Of a stretch of 64,000 nucleotides of DNA, positions 50,401-59,664 are shown piece after piece; the stretch's first letter is position 1; each line of letters opens with the position of its first letter. The notes beneath the pieces were generated by a model. The model was not told the DNA's origin. It saw nothing but the letters and a program-made list of their open reading frames with translations, and did no database searches. Source of the DNA: Tomocerus qinae (Eukaryota; Arthropoda; Collembola; Entomobryomorpha; Tomoceridae); NCBI GenBank assembly GCA_020055645.1, contig CM034549.1:29161930-29225929 (forward strand), given 5' to 3'. Both the position numbers and the translations under genes were made by a program.

Positions 50401-53400
50401 GGAAAAGTGGTCAAGGTGAAAGATCTCGACAAGTAAGTGCACATTAATACTCTAAAAACTAAATGTATGACCCTTTCCGTTTTTATTGATGACTGTGATG
50501 AAAATTAGAATAGTGTGTTGAAAACCTCGGAATTATGTACTATTGGCAGATATTGAAGGGGAATGACATATGTAGGACTTAAAAATGAGATTACGGTTAC
50601 AATAATAAATCCAGTCATATGATGATATGATTTTTTGCAGTCTCGAATTATAAATAATATGAAATGTCTCGATAAAATCATGGTAGCTCTTCTAAGAAAT
50701 GTCGAGGTACCTCTTAGTTACTGTCTTAAGTCGTAATAACCGATTATTGCTGGTATAGCAAGGAAATGTATCCGGAAATGCGATTATGACTGAAAAGGGC
50801 AAAGTATAGACGGAGATAAAAATTAAAAGGAATGTACATGAAGATTGCATTTGGTTTAAGAGCAGGGACATAGAGATAAATAGGCCATTTGATTTCTAGG
50901 AAGGGAATTTTTCTAGAATTCCTCCATGGTAAATGAAATGGTAGGCTCCGTTTAATCGGTATTCAAGAAAGCTGCAATGATTCATAAAAGTTTAGGTGAG
51001 GAGACGTCGTGAATAACGTCGCTGTTGAATCTTGTTGATATGTCTACTCTGTCTTTGTGTGTTAGGGACTATTTTCGTTCTTGATCTAAATTTCTACTTG
51101 GACTTGAACCAAATTGTACGGAGTGGGCTATTTATTTGAACATGATGATCATCATCATAAGTATAAGATACGCTTCCCAGCACAGCACAAGATGTTTTGT
51201 AGATATACGGGAAAGTAAAAGAACTCAAGCTTAGTTTTAGGCATAGTTAGTTATTTACAATTAACTACTCATGTTTGCTTCAACTCACTCTCAAACAATT
51301 TCTACACAAGTATTATGTGATATAGGTATATGCAGTAACATTATTATTATATAGTACATGTAAAATAACCTGGCTGCACGAATAATGGTCGTGTCAAGTG
51401 CTGCACTTTTCATTTTAACTCATCCCGAGTTAGGAAAATACAAAAGATCACCGAGTGAAAGATCACATCAGCAGAACATACTTACAATTTTACATGCAAA
51501 CGCATAGCGATATATTTAGGTAATTATAATACGGGTGTCTACTACGTATTTACTTTCGTAACTCTGTATGAAATAGCGGAACACAGTGGTAAACAGGGAT
51601 TTGGTTGCAAACAACTAACCTTACTTTTTCTTAACTTTTATTTTGAATGTGTACCTATCAAACCTTTCCTTCAATTGCTAATTTTAACTTTCGTCTAATG
51701 CGAACGTGGATATACGGATATAGCATCCTCAAGATTAGTATGGAAGCATATAAATAAAGTGCTCTTTCCATTAGATATGCTATGATATAGCAGATGGTAT
51801 TTCTTGGATAAGTTTACTGGTGCCAAGTTAGATTTATAGGAAATGGACATGCAACAGATGTTCCACTCTTTGTGCAATGTCTTGCAGCAATGGGTAGCGA
51901 TAAAGGAGATGGCACTGATTACCTCTTCCAGATTAACTGCTATTGTAGATACAATAAGTTAATGCCAATCACGTACTATTGGTGAGAAATACCTTTTGAA
52001 AGGTACCTTAAATCATCCCTGGTCATGTGCTTTAATATTCTTGGATTTGGAACGGAAAACTCTTCTTATCTTCCATTTCCTTAAGAATTATGATTATGCC
52101 ATATGCCTTGCCCATCCTCTCTTGACTCTTGGGACATGCATCAAAAATTTAAAAACAAGATATACTCAGAATCAGATAGCAGTAAACAAATATTGGAAAA
52201 CGAGGCTTAATCTCTTACATAAAAATCTTACACCCAAAATATAACATGAATTGTAAATTACATTATTTTTAGCCTTGTAACATCCCACAACCCTGAAATT
52301 GATTTCTGACCAGTGTCTACCAAATTATGATACAAATAGTTTTGCTGGAAACGTTCTTCTGCGTATTTCATTTTCTCTTAATCGCGTGTATTATGGGTCA
52401 AATTAGTTCAATATTTTGTAATTTATGGTTTACATTCAAAGTTAGGAATCTATGACTCAGATATCGTTTTATTAGACGTTATTTTAATTGTTTAATTTTA
52501 TGCTGATGTTATTCGACTAGCAATGTAGCAAAGTTCACCTTCGAGTGGGTATATATAATATCTGCGTAGGTGTATCGCCTGATTCTGATGTAAGCTTATC
52601 TAAAGTTGGATCGCAACATTAATTCTATGTAAATGGATTGAAATCCTTTAAGCGGGTTTTTCTGTGGTCGTAACTGTCTCAAGAATGGTGGTCTGAAGTT
52701 ACGACTAAAGTAATAAGTAAATAGTGAGTAGTTTAAAATGTCATGAATAGATTTCTTAGACGGGCTACAGAAGAAAAGAATTGTGATGGGTGGAAGATTG
52801 TATTTTGGTAAATATTTACTTTCCGTCCGTAAGGGGATAAACCGTAGAAAAGCTGTGGGTTTGAATGAATGCACGGGTTGCAGCGTAATAAAATACTAGT
52901 ATGTCCTTGAAATGAGTTTAGCGAAGTGAAATGGCTTGAGAATTGCTGTGTGCCAAATAAGCGTTAGTTAGTAGAGGGAAATAGATCTTATTGGTCTAAT
53001 AATAGAAAACAGAAGAGGAATCGCATTAATTTTGTCATTTTGGTTGATGTGATGTTTTAATGTAACTTTTAATGAATTGTCTCTGAATTGATGTTTTCAG
53101 GGATCGAGTGATTGCGTTGAAAATCATTAAGAACGTAGAAAAATACCGTGAGGCGGCTAAGCTGGAGATCAATGTTTTGAAGAAATTGGCAGAGAAAGAC
53201 TCCAAGGGCAGATAGTGAGTCAATAATGCGAAGATTGTTATCTTTTCCTTGTAGTAGATTTCTGAATAACGAATTAAATGTTTCTTTTCTGGAATTTAGC
53301 CTCTGCGTGAAAATGCTGGATTGGTTTGACTACCACGGTCATATGTGCATCGCCTTTGAAATGCTTGGATTGAGTGTCTTTGATTTCTTGGTAAGATAAC

Positions 53401-54937
53401 ATGGTTATTGACGTGATTGTCGTTTGAAGGGAACTGAAAATATCTCGCTAATGAGATTTTCGATAGGATAAGAAAGAAGATACGGTTGATTGACTTTTAT
53501 TTTTATTGCATTGCAGAAAGACAACAGCTACAATCCCTACCCTATAGATCAGGTACGACATATTTCGTACCAGCTATGTCATGCGGTCAAGTTCCTGCAC
53601 GATCATCAGTTGACGCATACGGATTTGAAACCAGAAAATATTCTGTTTTTGAATGCTGATTATGAATTAACATACGACAACAGGAGGAAAAAAGGTGTGC
53701 GTCGAGTCAAGAATTCAGAAGTCAGATTGATTGATTTTGGCTCAGCTACTTTTGATTATGAACATCACTCCACAATTGTGTCGACGAGACATTACCGAGC
53801 CCCGGAAGTTATCTTAGAACTTGGATGGTCGCAACCGTGTGATGTATGGAGTGTTGGCTGCATAATGTTTGAATTGTATTTGGGAATCACACTTTTCCAA
53901 ACTCATGACAATCGCGAGCACTTGGCAATGATGGAGAAAATCCTTGGGCCAATTCCTTCTAGGTGAATATTTTTTGTCATTTACTATTTATACACTAACA
54001 ATTGTAGATTGCATGCAAAATTATTTTTTGATTGATACACTTTTATATGGATAGCTGTTTAATTTATTTTTATGAAACTTATGGCTAGGAAAGAGTAGTT
54101 TGTTTCTTATCGTATAATACTCTGTGATAGTAACCGTACAGTTTTGTTATTCTTCCTTAAAAGGTAACTCAAGGCTTTTGTACATTCTATCTGTGACTCT
54201 AACAATGCGAACCAACTCTTCTTCCCTAGTTAACAATGGGTTTATATTTTGCCATAAATATTTTATTATTTATTCATATTATATTGACTAAACGAGTATT
54301 TTTACAAATTCAAACCAATTAACCTAAACACTATGATAATAAATGCGGCATAAACGAAAGTCTTGTAGTGGGCCTTAAAAGGATACTTCTTTAGCTAAGA
54401 TAAAGATCAAGGAAACTTCATTTAGGATAAATTATTATACCCTATCCTCTGATATGCAATTTGTAATTTACGTTTAGTGCCATTGTATTTACATGCATTT
54501 TATAATTTTTATGCAGGATGGCAAGAAAAACGAAAACAAAATATTTTTATCATGGAAAATTGGATTGGGATGAAAGGTCGTCTGCAGGAAGATACGTGCG
54601 TGATAATTGTCACCCGCTAATCGTAAGTTACACGAGTTAAATGCTTCAAGTACATCTTGACTAAAAGAATTTCCTTGTAATTGTATTTTTGTTGTGATGT
54701 TAATAGCGCTACATGAAAGTAGATGACGAAGACACGCGACAATTGTTCGATTTGATTAGTCGTATGCTTGAGTATGAAGCTTCCCAACGAGTGTCCTTAG
54801 CAGAGGCACTGAAACACCCGTTTTTTGACAAGATCCCTCCAAGTCTACGATTGAGAGGCAATAGTGATAACGCGGATGAGAAGAACAAAAATCATCTTTC
54901 GCCCACTCGCGAACGAAGTCATTCGTTGTCCAGATGA
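45358..54937 (+). CDS. Doa: CLK/Doa-type LAMMER dual-specificity protein kinase, long isoform (8 coding exons)
   Basis: Join 45358-47415, 49612-49690, 50366-50432, 53101-53214, 53300-53390, 53517-53962, 54517-54622, 54707-54937. All junctions are GT-AG and in phase, giving 1063 residues. Residues 1-686 are Ser/Gly/Asn-rich. An acidic patch and GHLIY come next (about 694-703), then the kinase domain at about 713-1040. Visible kinase elements are the Gly-rich loop GEGTFG (720-725), ATP-anchoring K742 in ALK, helix-C E757, the CLK-type catalytic loop HTDLKPEN (D839), DFG at 876-878, and [16 protein letters not shown]. The LAMMER signature at 938-948 reads [11 protein letters not shown], with Lys where Arg is usual. 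Known CLK/Doa kinases phosphorylate SR splicing factors in nucleus and cytoplasm. Family assignment is secure. Assigning the large first exon to this gene rests on phase, order and lack of any other partner exon. Drosophila Doa likewise makes several isoforms from alternative promoters. Confidence 0.9.
48591..48608. repeat. Perfect 18-bp palindrome
   Basis: ATGCATAATATTATGCAT is identical to its own reverse complement. It lies within the kinase intron. It contains two ATGCAT sites and could bind a dimeric factor or be chance in AT-rich DNA. Confidence 0.7.
49532..49555 (+). repeat. (GATG)6 microsatellite
   Basis: Six exact GATG units lie 56 bp upstream of the acceptor of the 79-nt kinase exon. 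The tract occupies the place where a branch point and pyrimidine tract would normally be expected, so length variation here could affect inclusion of the exon. Confidence 0.9.
49612..49690 (+). CDS. Doa: Kinase common exon 1 (79 nt): acidic patch and GHLIY motif
   Basis: It encodes [20 protein letters not shown] and then DVLLDR plus the first base of a Tyr codon. The DD-GHLIY...D-L-RY block is the hallmark immediately before the kinase domain of all CLK/Doa proteins, so the exon is real despite weak splice signals. The acceptor (GATAACAG) has no pyrimidine tract, and the donor is GTTCGT. An in-frame TAA at 49606 confirms that the exon cannot start earlier. Entry is phase 0 and exit is phase 1. 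Length is not a multiple of three, so skipping shifts the frame. Confidence 0.9.
49691..50365 (+). other. Kinase intron (675 bp)
   Basis: Donor GTTCGT at 49691, acceptor TTTTCAG ending at 50365. It is AT-rich with no coding content. Unlike most of the gene, its composition is not G-skewed. Confidence 0.8.
50366..50432 (+). CDS. Doa: Kinase exon: Gly-rich ATP loop
   Basis: It completes the Tyr codon and encodes [20 protein letters not shown] plus D and part of a Lys codon, closed by donor GTAAGT at 50433. GEGTFGKV is the nucleotide-binding loop. If the preceding 79-nt exon is skipped, the shifted frame meets TGA at 50417-50419. Confidence 0.95.
50433..53100 (+). other. Kinase intron (2668 bp)
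   Basis: Donor GTAAGT, acceptor GATGTTTTCAG. The outer parts are G-skewed like the rest of the transcription unit. The middle (about 51.24-52.35 kb) is not, and contains a short chance-like frame at 51996-52244. No transposon domain was recognised. Confidence 0.8.
53101..53214 (+). CDS. Doa: Kinase exon: catalytic Lys and helix C
   Basis: It encodes [20 protein letters not shown] and then [17 protein letters not shown]. The Lys in ALK and the Glu in LEINVL form the conserved salt bridge of the kinase N-lobe. Entry is in phase 2 and the exon ends with two bases of a Tyr codon. Donor is GTGAGT. Confidence 0.95.
53300..53390 (+). CDS. Doa: Kinase exon: hinge region
   Basis: It encodes [20 protein letters not shown] followed by [10 protein letters not shown]. 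This matches the CLK hinge ([21 protein letters not shown]). It is bordered by an 85-bp intron on the left and a 126-bp intron on the right. Confidence 0.95.
53517..53962 (+). CDS. Doa: Kinase exon: catalytic and activation loops, LAMMER motif
   Basis: The largest kinase exon, 148 codons plus two bases. In order it carries [15 protein letters not shown], the catalytic loop [13 protein letters not shown], a basic insert ([10 protein letters not shown]), the DFGSATFD metal-binding motif, [19 protein letters not shown], and [18 protein letters not shown] replaces the usual HRD, as in all CLK kinases. Acceptor TTGCAG, donor GTGAAT. Confidence 0.97.
53963..54516 (+). other. Kinase intron (554 bp)
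   Basis: AT-rich non-coding sequence between donor GTGAAT and acceptor TTATGCAG. Nothing else was seen in it. Confidence 0.85.
54517..54622 (+). CDS. Doa: Kinase exon: C-lobe ([12 protein letters not shown])
   Basis: It encodes [20 protein letters not shown] and then [15 protein letters not shown], matching the CLK sequence between the LAMMER motif and the last helix. Phase 2 entry, phase 0 exit, donor GTAAGT. Confidence 0.95.
54707..54937 (+). CDS. Doa: Kinase terminal exon
   Basis: It begins [20 protein letters not shown], includes the ALKHPFF helix that ends kinase domains, and finishes with a charged tail ([12 protein letters not shown]) before TGA at 54935-54937. The RERSHSLSR end is itself a plausible SR-type substrate site. 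Confidence 0.96.
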   Translation, partial: RYMKVDDEDTRQLFDLISRMLEYEASQRVSLAEALKHPFFDKIPPSLRLRGNSDNADEKNKNHLSPTRERSHSLSR

Positions 54938-55245
54938 GATTAGACTGTATGATGATGTACCTATACTATATTATATATTATTACGTTTCTCTGTTCATTC
55001 TTACGTTGTATTGTTAAACAAGTCATGTCATTCGATTAGGCTTTTTATTGGTAATTTTAATTTTAAATGTTATAAAACGTGACGAGCGCACTTCGGAATT
55101 TTATGAAGCTTCTGCTCAATTATATACCTAAATACATGTTAGATTACTTCTGAATATCATTTGTTAGACCACTAATGTACAGTTACTAGTTATTCTGTAA
55201 TATTATATCAGTGTTAAATAAAATATGATCGCCTCAAACATACGT
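54938..55245 (+). other. Kinase 3' untranslated region
   Basis: AT-rich sequence between the stop codon and about 20 nt past the AATAAA at 55217. The end point is inferred. Confidence 0.6.
55217..55222 (+). terminator. Polyadenylation signal of the kinase gene
   Basis: This is the first canonical AATAAA after the stop codon, 280 nt downstream. The + strand G excess fades within about 100 bp of it, which independently supports transcript end here. Later + strand AATAAA motifs (for example at 56632) could be used by longer transcripts. Confidence 0.65.
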
Positions 55246-57513
55246 TAAATAGATCAGTGTAATAGTGTCAAATATTTAGTTTGAGTCGTGATAAAAAATG
55301 TTTTTCAGCTAATTGTAAGTTTTCTTGTTGAAAGTCCGTATTTACATTACATCAGTCCAGTTACTTACAATTACAAAGCGTAAATTGGACAAAATATTCA
55401 AAATCGATGCCGTTATAACGTAATACAAAAATGATTTAAGATGCAACCTGTTTGCACACAAGTACTATATTAAGTGACATGAAGCTACATTTAAAAAAAA
55501 CTTGTAGAATGATTTAGAAAACATAAGTTGTAGCTAATAGTTGACCTTTGTAGAAGCTCGTATGATGTTTGTATTAGAATTGGGTTGTGTGTTAAGATTT
55601 TGTGCTAATTGAACTGAATTATGGCAATATCTAACTACAGAAACTTTTCACTGACTAGTTCTACATATCTTTAATTTAAAAGCCACAAAATAACGAAACA
55701 GTAATTTAATTTTTTTCTTGACATGTGTATTGCTGTCTTGCATGTAATATTCTGTAGTAATTAAGTTGTAAAATAACGAAAGGGGGGCCTGTACAATACA
55801 GAAATAATGCCTTATTGTTAGACTTTGATTTTTAATATGTGAAGGCTGCAGGGAATATAATAATTCAACTAGTAATTCTTTTTAAGCGCAGTAATTTTCT
55901 TCTTAATTTTATTTTCCCTCGAAAATGTTTCTTTTCCTTCCGGTTCTCGTAGAAAAATTATTTGTAGACGCTCTAGATTAAATATACCTTAAATGTCTGT
56001 CTGTAATTTACGATCAGGCTACGTTTAAATGAGTTGTTAGCGTAAGAAATAGACTAGGTTTACTCAAAATTTATTAACTAACTCTTAAGGACTTGGCGTT
56101 TGAAATTGACTCTGACTCTGATTCCGAGTCATTTGACTCTCCTAGTGTAAAAACGATGACAATTACATTACATAGTGTAGCGTATGCTCGTTTTCCGGAA
56201 GTTTGAATTGTGTCTCACATTATTTCATAGATAATGCCACTTACAAAATGCCTGTTAAGAAAAGATTTATTTAATAGTTGTATTAATGCAGGTATAAATG
56301 AAAGTCAATAATATCTATAGTTAAACACATTTACAGGTGACTTTATATTTAATGTCATTGTCAACCTGGAACTTAACTATTTGCCTATAACATTACTTGA
56401 GTGAATATTTGTCAGATTTGTTGCATAAGTTTGTTAAACAATGCTTCGAAAGTTATACGAAAAGGAAGCCATTGTTTATACCTGTTAAATAAATAAATAA
56501 AAATGTGAAACTCCATAATCATGATACATGTAATTAGCCTTGCGTCCTTCTGACTTATGTCAAACTATAGATGTTAATGTAATCAGTGGTCATTTCACAT
56601 TCATTAGTGTTGTACCCGACCATTTATTTACAATAAAAAAATTCAAATCTGGACATCGTTATTAGATAACTTCTTATTAAGCGTTTATATACAACTATCA
56701 CATGTAATTTTGCAGTTTTCACAAAGCATCACATAATATTTCAATCAATACATAGTTTACTTTCACTATTTCACATATCAATCACCACAATTATGGTTTC
56801 AGACCATAATAAAATTCTACAATATAATCTAATAAATATACTACGGTTAACAAAATGAGATTGCATAGCAGACTATTATTTTATTATTTGATATGTTGCT
56901 CATTTACTTTGGGTTGTTGGCTTAACAAATTAAAAATTAGTGCGGTTTTCATTTGTGTTTTCAAACAGTGATATGAAAGCTTTCTCTAGCTATGGGGCAA
57001 TAAGTATCCAAACCATAATATTGTTAAATAATAATAAACCATAATATTAATCACCATTATACAATCAAAACCGATATTATAACCTAACTGTCAGTGATAA
57101 ATACATGAACTAATCGCTACCCAATTTCCAATACAAAGAAAAATTAATGGAATAACCAACCAAAGGTAATTGTTCTGAATGGTTTGTCATTATCTTTACT
57201 GACTCGAGAATGTGACTAATATTGGCAAATAAATATATAAACCACAAACAATTATTTTCAGTAGTATGATGAACGAGGGATAATTTTAAAAAGCTATTCA
57301 TGTGGTTGGGTGTTATGATTTTCAAACAAATGAATTAGCAGCATTTTCTAACAGCAGGATTGGGGTAAGATAATAAATCTCTGAAGAACATGGAAGAACT
57401 ACCTGACGATGGGCATGGGGTGACATAATAGTAATAGTACTACATAGTAAGCAATTAATGTATTATAGTTTCTACCCGTCTATAGGACATTTCCAGTAGT
57501 GCGTAGTATATAG
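55246..57513. other. Intergenic or 3' UTR region between convergent genes
   Basis: No coding sequence was seen. The region is AT-rich without marked strand skew. The kinase gene ends from the left and the Myb/SANT-like gene ends from the right. A GACTCT-rich patch at about 56108-56140 resembles one near 44166 and looks like simple-sequence degeneracy. Confidence 0.6.
56880..56885 (-). terminator. Possible polyadenylation signal of the Myb/SANT-like gene
   Basis: TTTATT on the + strand reads AATAAA on the - strand, about 630 nt past the stop codon. No closer canonical hexamer was noticed between here and 57514. Confidence 0.35.
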
Positions 57514-58397
57514 CTAGTCTATACGGATGCGAATAGCTGTTAAGAATCTTTCCAAATTATCATTAAGACGATTGTGAACATCTACTAATTTTTCTAAGTT
57601 ACGATTGATTCCTCGTATTTCCTGCCTCATTCCTTGAACCTCTTCAACAAGAAGCTCCTCGTTGAGTCGACTTCTTTTGTTAGTAATAGCAATATTCGGT
57701 CTGGAGCTAGCCGGTCTACGATAGGTGCTAGGTCTGGTTTTCGTAGTATTTGAAAATAGTGTTGTAGTAGTGACATTGCTGCTAGAAAGAAAATTTTGAT
57801 TTCCATGATTGCTGATGTTTGGTATGCAGACGTTGATAGTTGGTGGAATGTTATTGTTAGGGTTTGTTCCAACAGCAGAATGGTTTTCTTGAACTGGTTC
57901 TCCAGACGCAGTACTACTGTTTTGTAAGTGCTGAGTTGGTGCATTCACGAAAGGACCAACACCCCCATTATTACGATCTAATTCAGACATTGTTGGTAAG
58001 TTTTCAGTGTTGCTAACTAGATTTCCATCCGGAGAAACGGAGTGAAACTGAATTGTTCGGCTTCTGGGAGTTTTAATAACGATTACAGGTTGTTCTGGCT
58101 TGTGTTGGCTTTCTAGTAACTGACTATGAGAATACATTTCTAAGGAGTCTCTAGTCTGGTCGGTGCGACCCAGTCCTTCAACTTCCTGCAGTAAAATTTC
58201 AGTTCCAGCTCCCAATAGATTTCGAAATGTTTCCTCGGTAGAAGAACTATCCACTTTAGCCATTGCAGAATGTTCACTTTCTTCATCCATTAGCTCACTC
58301 ATTAAATTGTAGTATGACCATCGTTTGCCTTTGTTCCCAGCAAGCTTTTGCCACTCTTTGTTCGTGTTTCCTTCTGATGCAATCATTTTCTTATGTT
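57514..58397 (-). CDS. Myb/SANT-like gene, coding exon 2
   Basis: It completes Lys92 and begins HKKMIASEGNTNKEW, continuing the DNA-binding domain to the conserved RWSYYNLMSELM helix. The disordered central region and C-terminal coiled coil follow. The open frame extends upstream of this acceptor to 58521. Starting there would insert about 40 residues into the middle of the conserved domain, so the acceptor at 58398 is preferred. Confidence 0.82.
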
Positions 58398-58831
58398 CTG
58401 AAACAAAATTGTTAGCATTTAGTTTTTTATCTATCTGTGCACTTGTACAAATTACACCCAACTGCCAATTAGAGAAAGTTGCTTTCTCTTGAAGCTCAGT
58501 AACATCATTTACCACTTTCACTTAAGAGAAAGTCTTCATATTTTTACTTGTACTTACTTAAAATGACAGAATATGTCCGTCTCATGTTATAAAACTTTTT
58601 CATCACAGTGTTTTCTGTTTGGAGAAAGCCCTTTTGCCGCATCAACTCAGCTACAGACCTCCAAACTTCAATTTTCTTTCCGCTAGCTATGCTATTTCCA
58701 AGAAGCTGACACCGTCTTTCCTTGATCAACTCTAGTAAATAAAGTGTAGCAGCGTGTGTCCAGTTCTTTTCCTGGCATATATTGGAATCTCCAGTTGAAG
58801 ACACTGTAATTATTGATTTACTATTATTCAT
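57514..58831 (-). CDS. Myb/SANT-like DNA-binding domain protein (2 coding exons)
   Basis: Join of complement 58831-58558 and complement 58397-57514, giving 385 residues. Residues 22-130 form a Myb/SANT-like (MADF-related trihelix) domain: NWTHAATLYLLELIKERR, then VWRSVAELMRQKGF, then TVMKKFYNMRRTYSVIL, and after the intron KGKRWSYYNLMSELM. Such domains bind DNA in transcription factors and in accessory proteins derived from PIF/Harbinger transposons. The middle is Ser/Asn/Thr-rich and disordered. About the last 50 residues (from RSRLNEELLVEEVQGMRQEI) form a predicted coiled coil, probably for dimerisation. The intron (160 bp) has donor GTAAGT, a branch-like CTAAC and acceptor TTTCAG. The ATG at 58831 follows a CAG acceptor, and an ATG five codons upstream (58846) is an alternative. 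No exact orthologue is recognised. Confidence 0.82.
58558..58831 (-). CDS. Myb/SANT-like gene, coding exon 1
   Basis: It encodes residues 1-91 and the first base of Lys92, covering the first part of the DNA-binding domain. Unspliced read-through would stop within four codons. An upstream, probably non-coding exon could end at 58986 with donor GTAAGT and splice to the CAG at 58832, since in-frame stops upstream exclude coding there. Confidence 0.8.
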
Positions 58832-58846
58832 CTGATGAGTACACAT

Positions 58847-59621
58847 AAATAAGACAAGACGAATGATTCCGTACTCACGGTCAAATTATGAAGATTGCGT
58901 AAAAAGGTTATTGAGAATTTAAGAGAGGAGAATAATTCATAATTTTTTATTATACGTATAAGAAAGAACCCTTGCTTGAACTTACTTGGTAATGTTGGCA
59001 GCATTATAAAGATGAGAATCTCAACATATAATTCTAAAATGTGTATCGACCTCAAATATTATTTCTGAGATATGGCTGTCAAATATATTGAGATTTAAAA
59101 CTTCACGTTTATCTTAGCATTGGGTTTATTCATATTTTAAGGACTTAGTTATAGTTATAACGTAACTAAACATAACATAACTCCGTACGCACAGGTACAA
59201 AGGTTTCAAAAACCGTCAACTAGTCAGAATAATGGTAATTTGAGAAAAATTTATCTCAAAATATCGCACTTTTGAAGTACGAAACGAACTAATACAAAGG
59301 CTTTTAAAAGTGGATGGAATAGCTTTGCGAAGTTCATTCATTCCATCATAGAATATTATCATCTGTTCTCTGTCATCTGTAATGTGGCTTAAATGCTGCG
59401 TATTAAAATAGCAGGAATTTCAATCCTCATATTGTTTACAGAGCAAGCAGAAGAGGATTTGCAGATTTAAAGAATTTATTCAATGTTGAATGTTGAATGT
59501 GCTGGATGGAATTTACAAAATGTATTAGCAAATCACAGATAACGTGATCTTTCAGTTCCCGTAATTGATAGTGTCAGTCTCGTGGACGTCGTAGAATCAT
59601 CCATATTCACACTCTACAAAA
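58847..59621. promoter_or_regulatory. Divergent intergenic region, shared promoter candidate
   Basis: The Myb/SANT-like gene is transcribed leftward and the PRDM-like gene rightward from this interval, with start codons 790 bp apart. It should contain both promoters and 5' UTRs, including a possible non-coding exon of the left gene ending at 58986. I could not identify a TATA box or initiator with confidence. Confidence 0.55.
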
Positions 59622-59664
59622 ATGACTTCTAAAAAAGAACAAGGAAATCCGAGATGGGGAAAAG
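59622..59664 (+). CDS. PRDM-like exon 1 (start codon)
   Basis: ATG at 59622 in context CAAAAATGA. It encodes MTSKKEQGNPRWGK plus one base. Donor is GTATTT; the next intron is 129 bp. Confidence 0.75.

Noticed and set aside
58521-58557. A 37-nt intron in the Myb/SANT-like gene
   Set aside because: It is in phase, but it would insert about 40 residues into the middle of the conserved domain. The site at 58398 has a branch-like CTAAC and a pyrimidine tract, keeps the phase and gives a compact domain.
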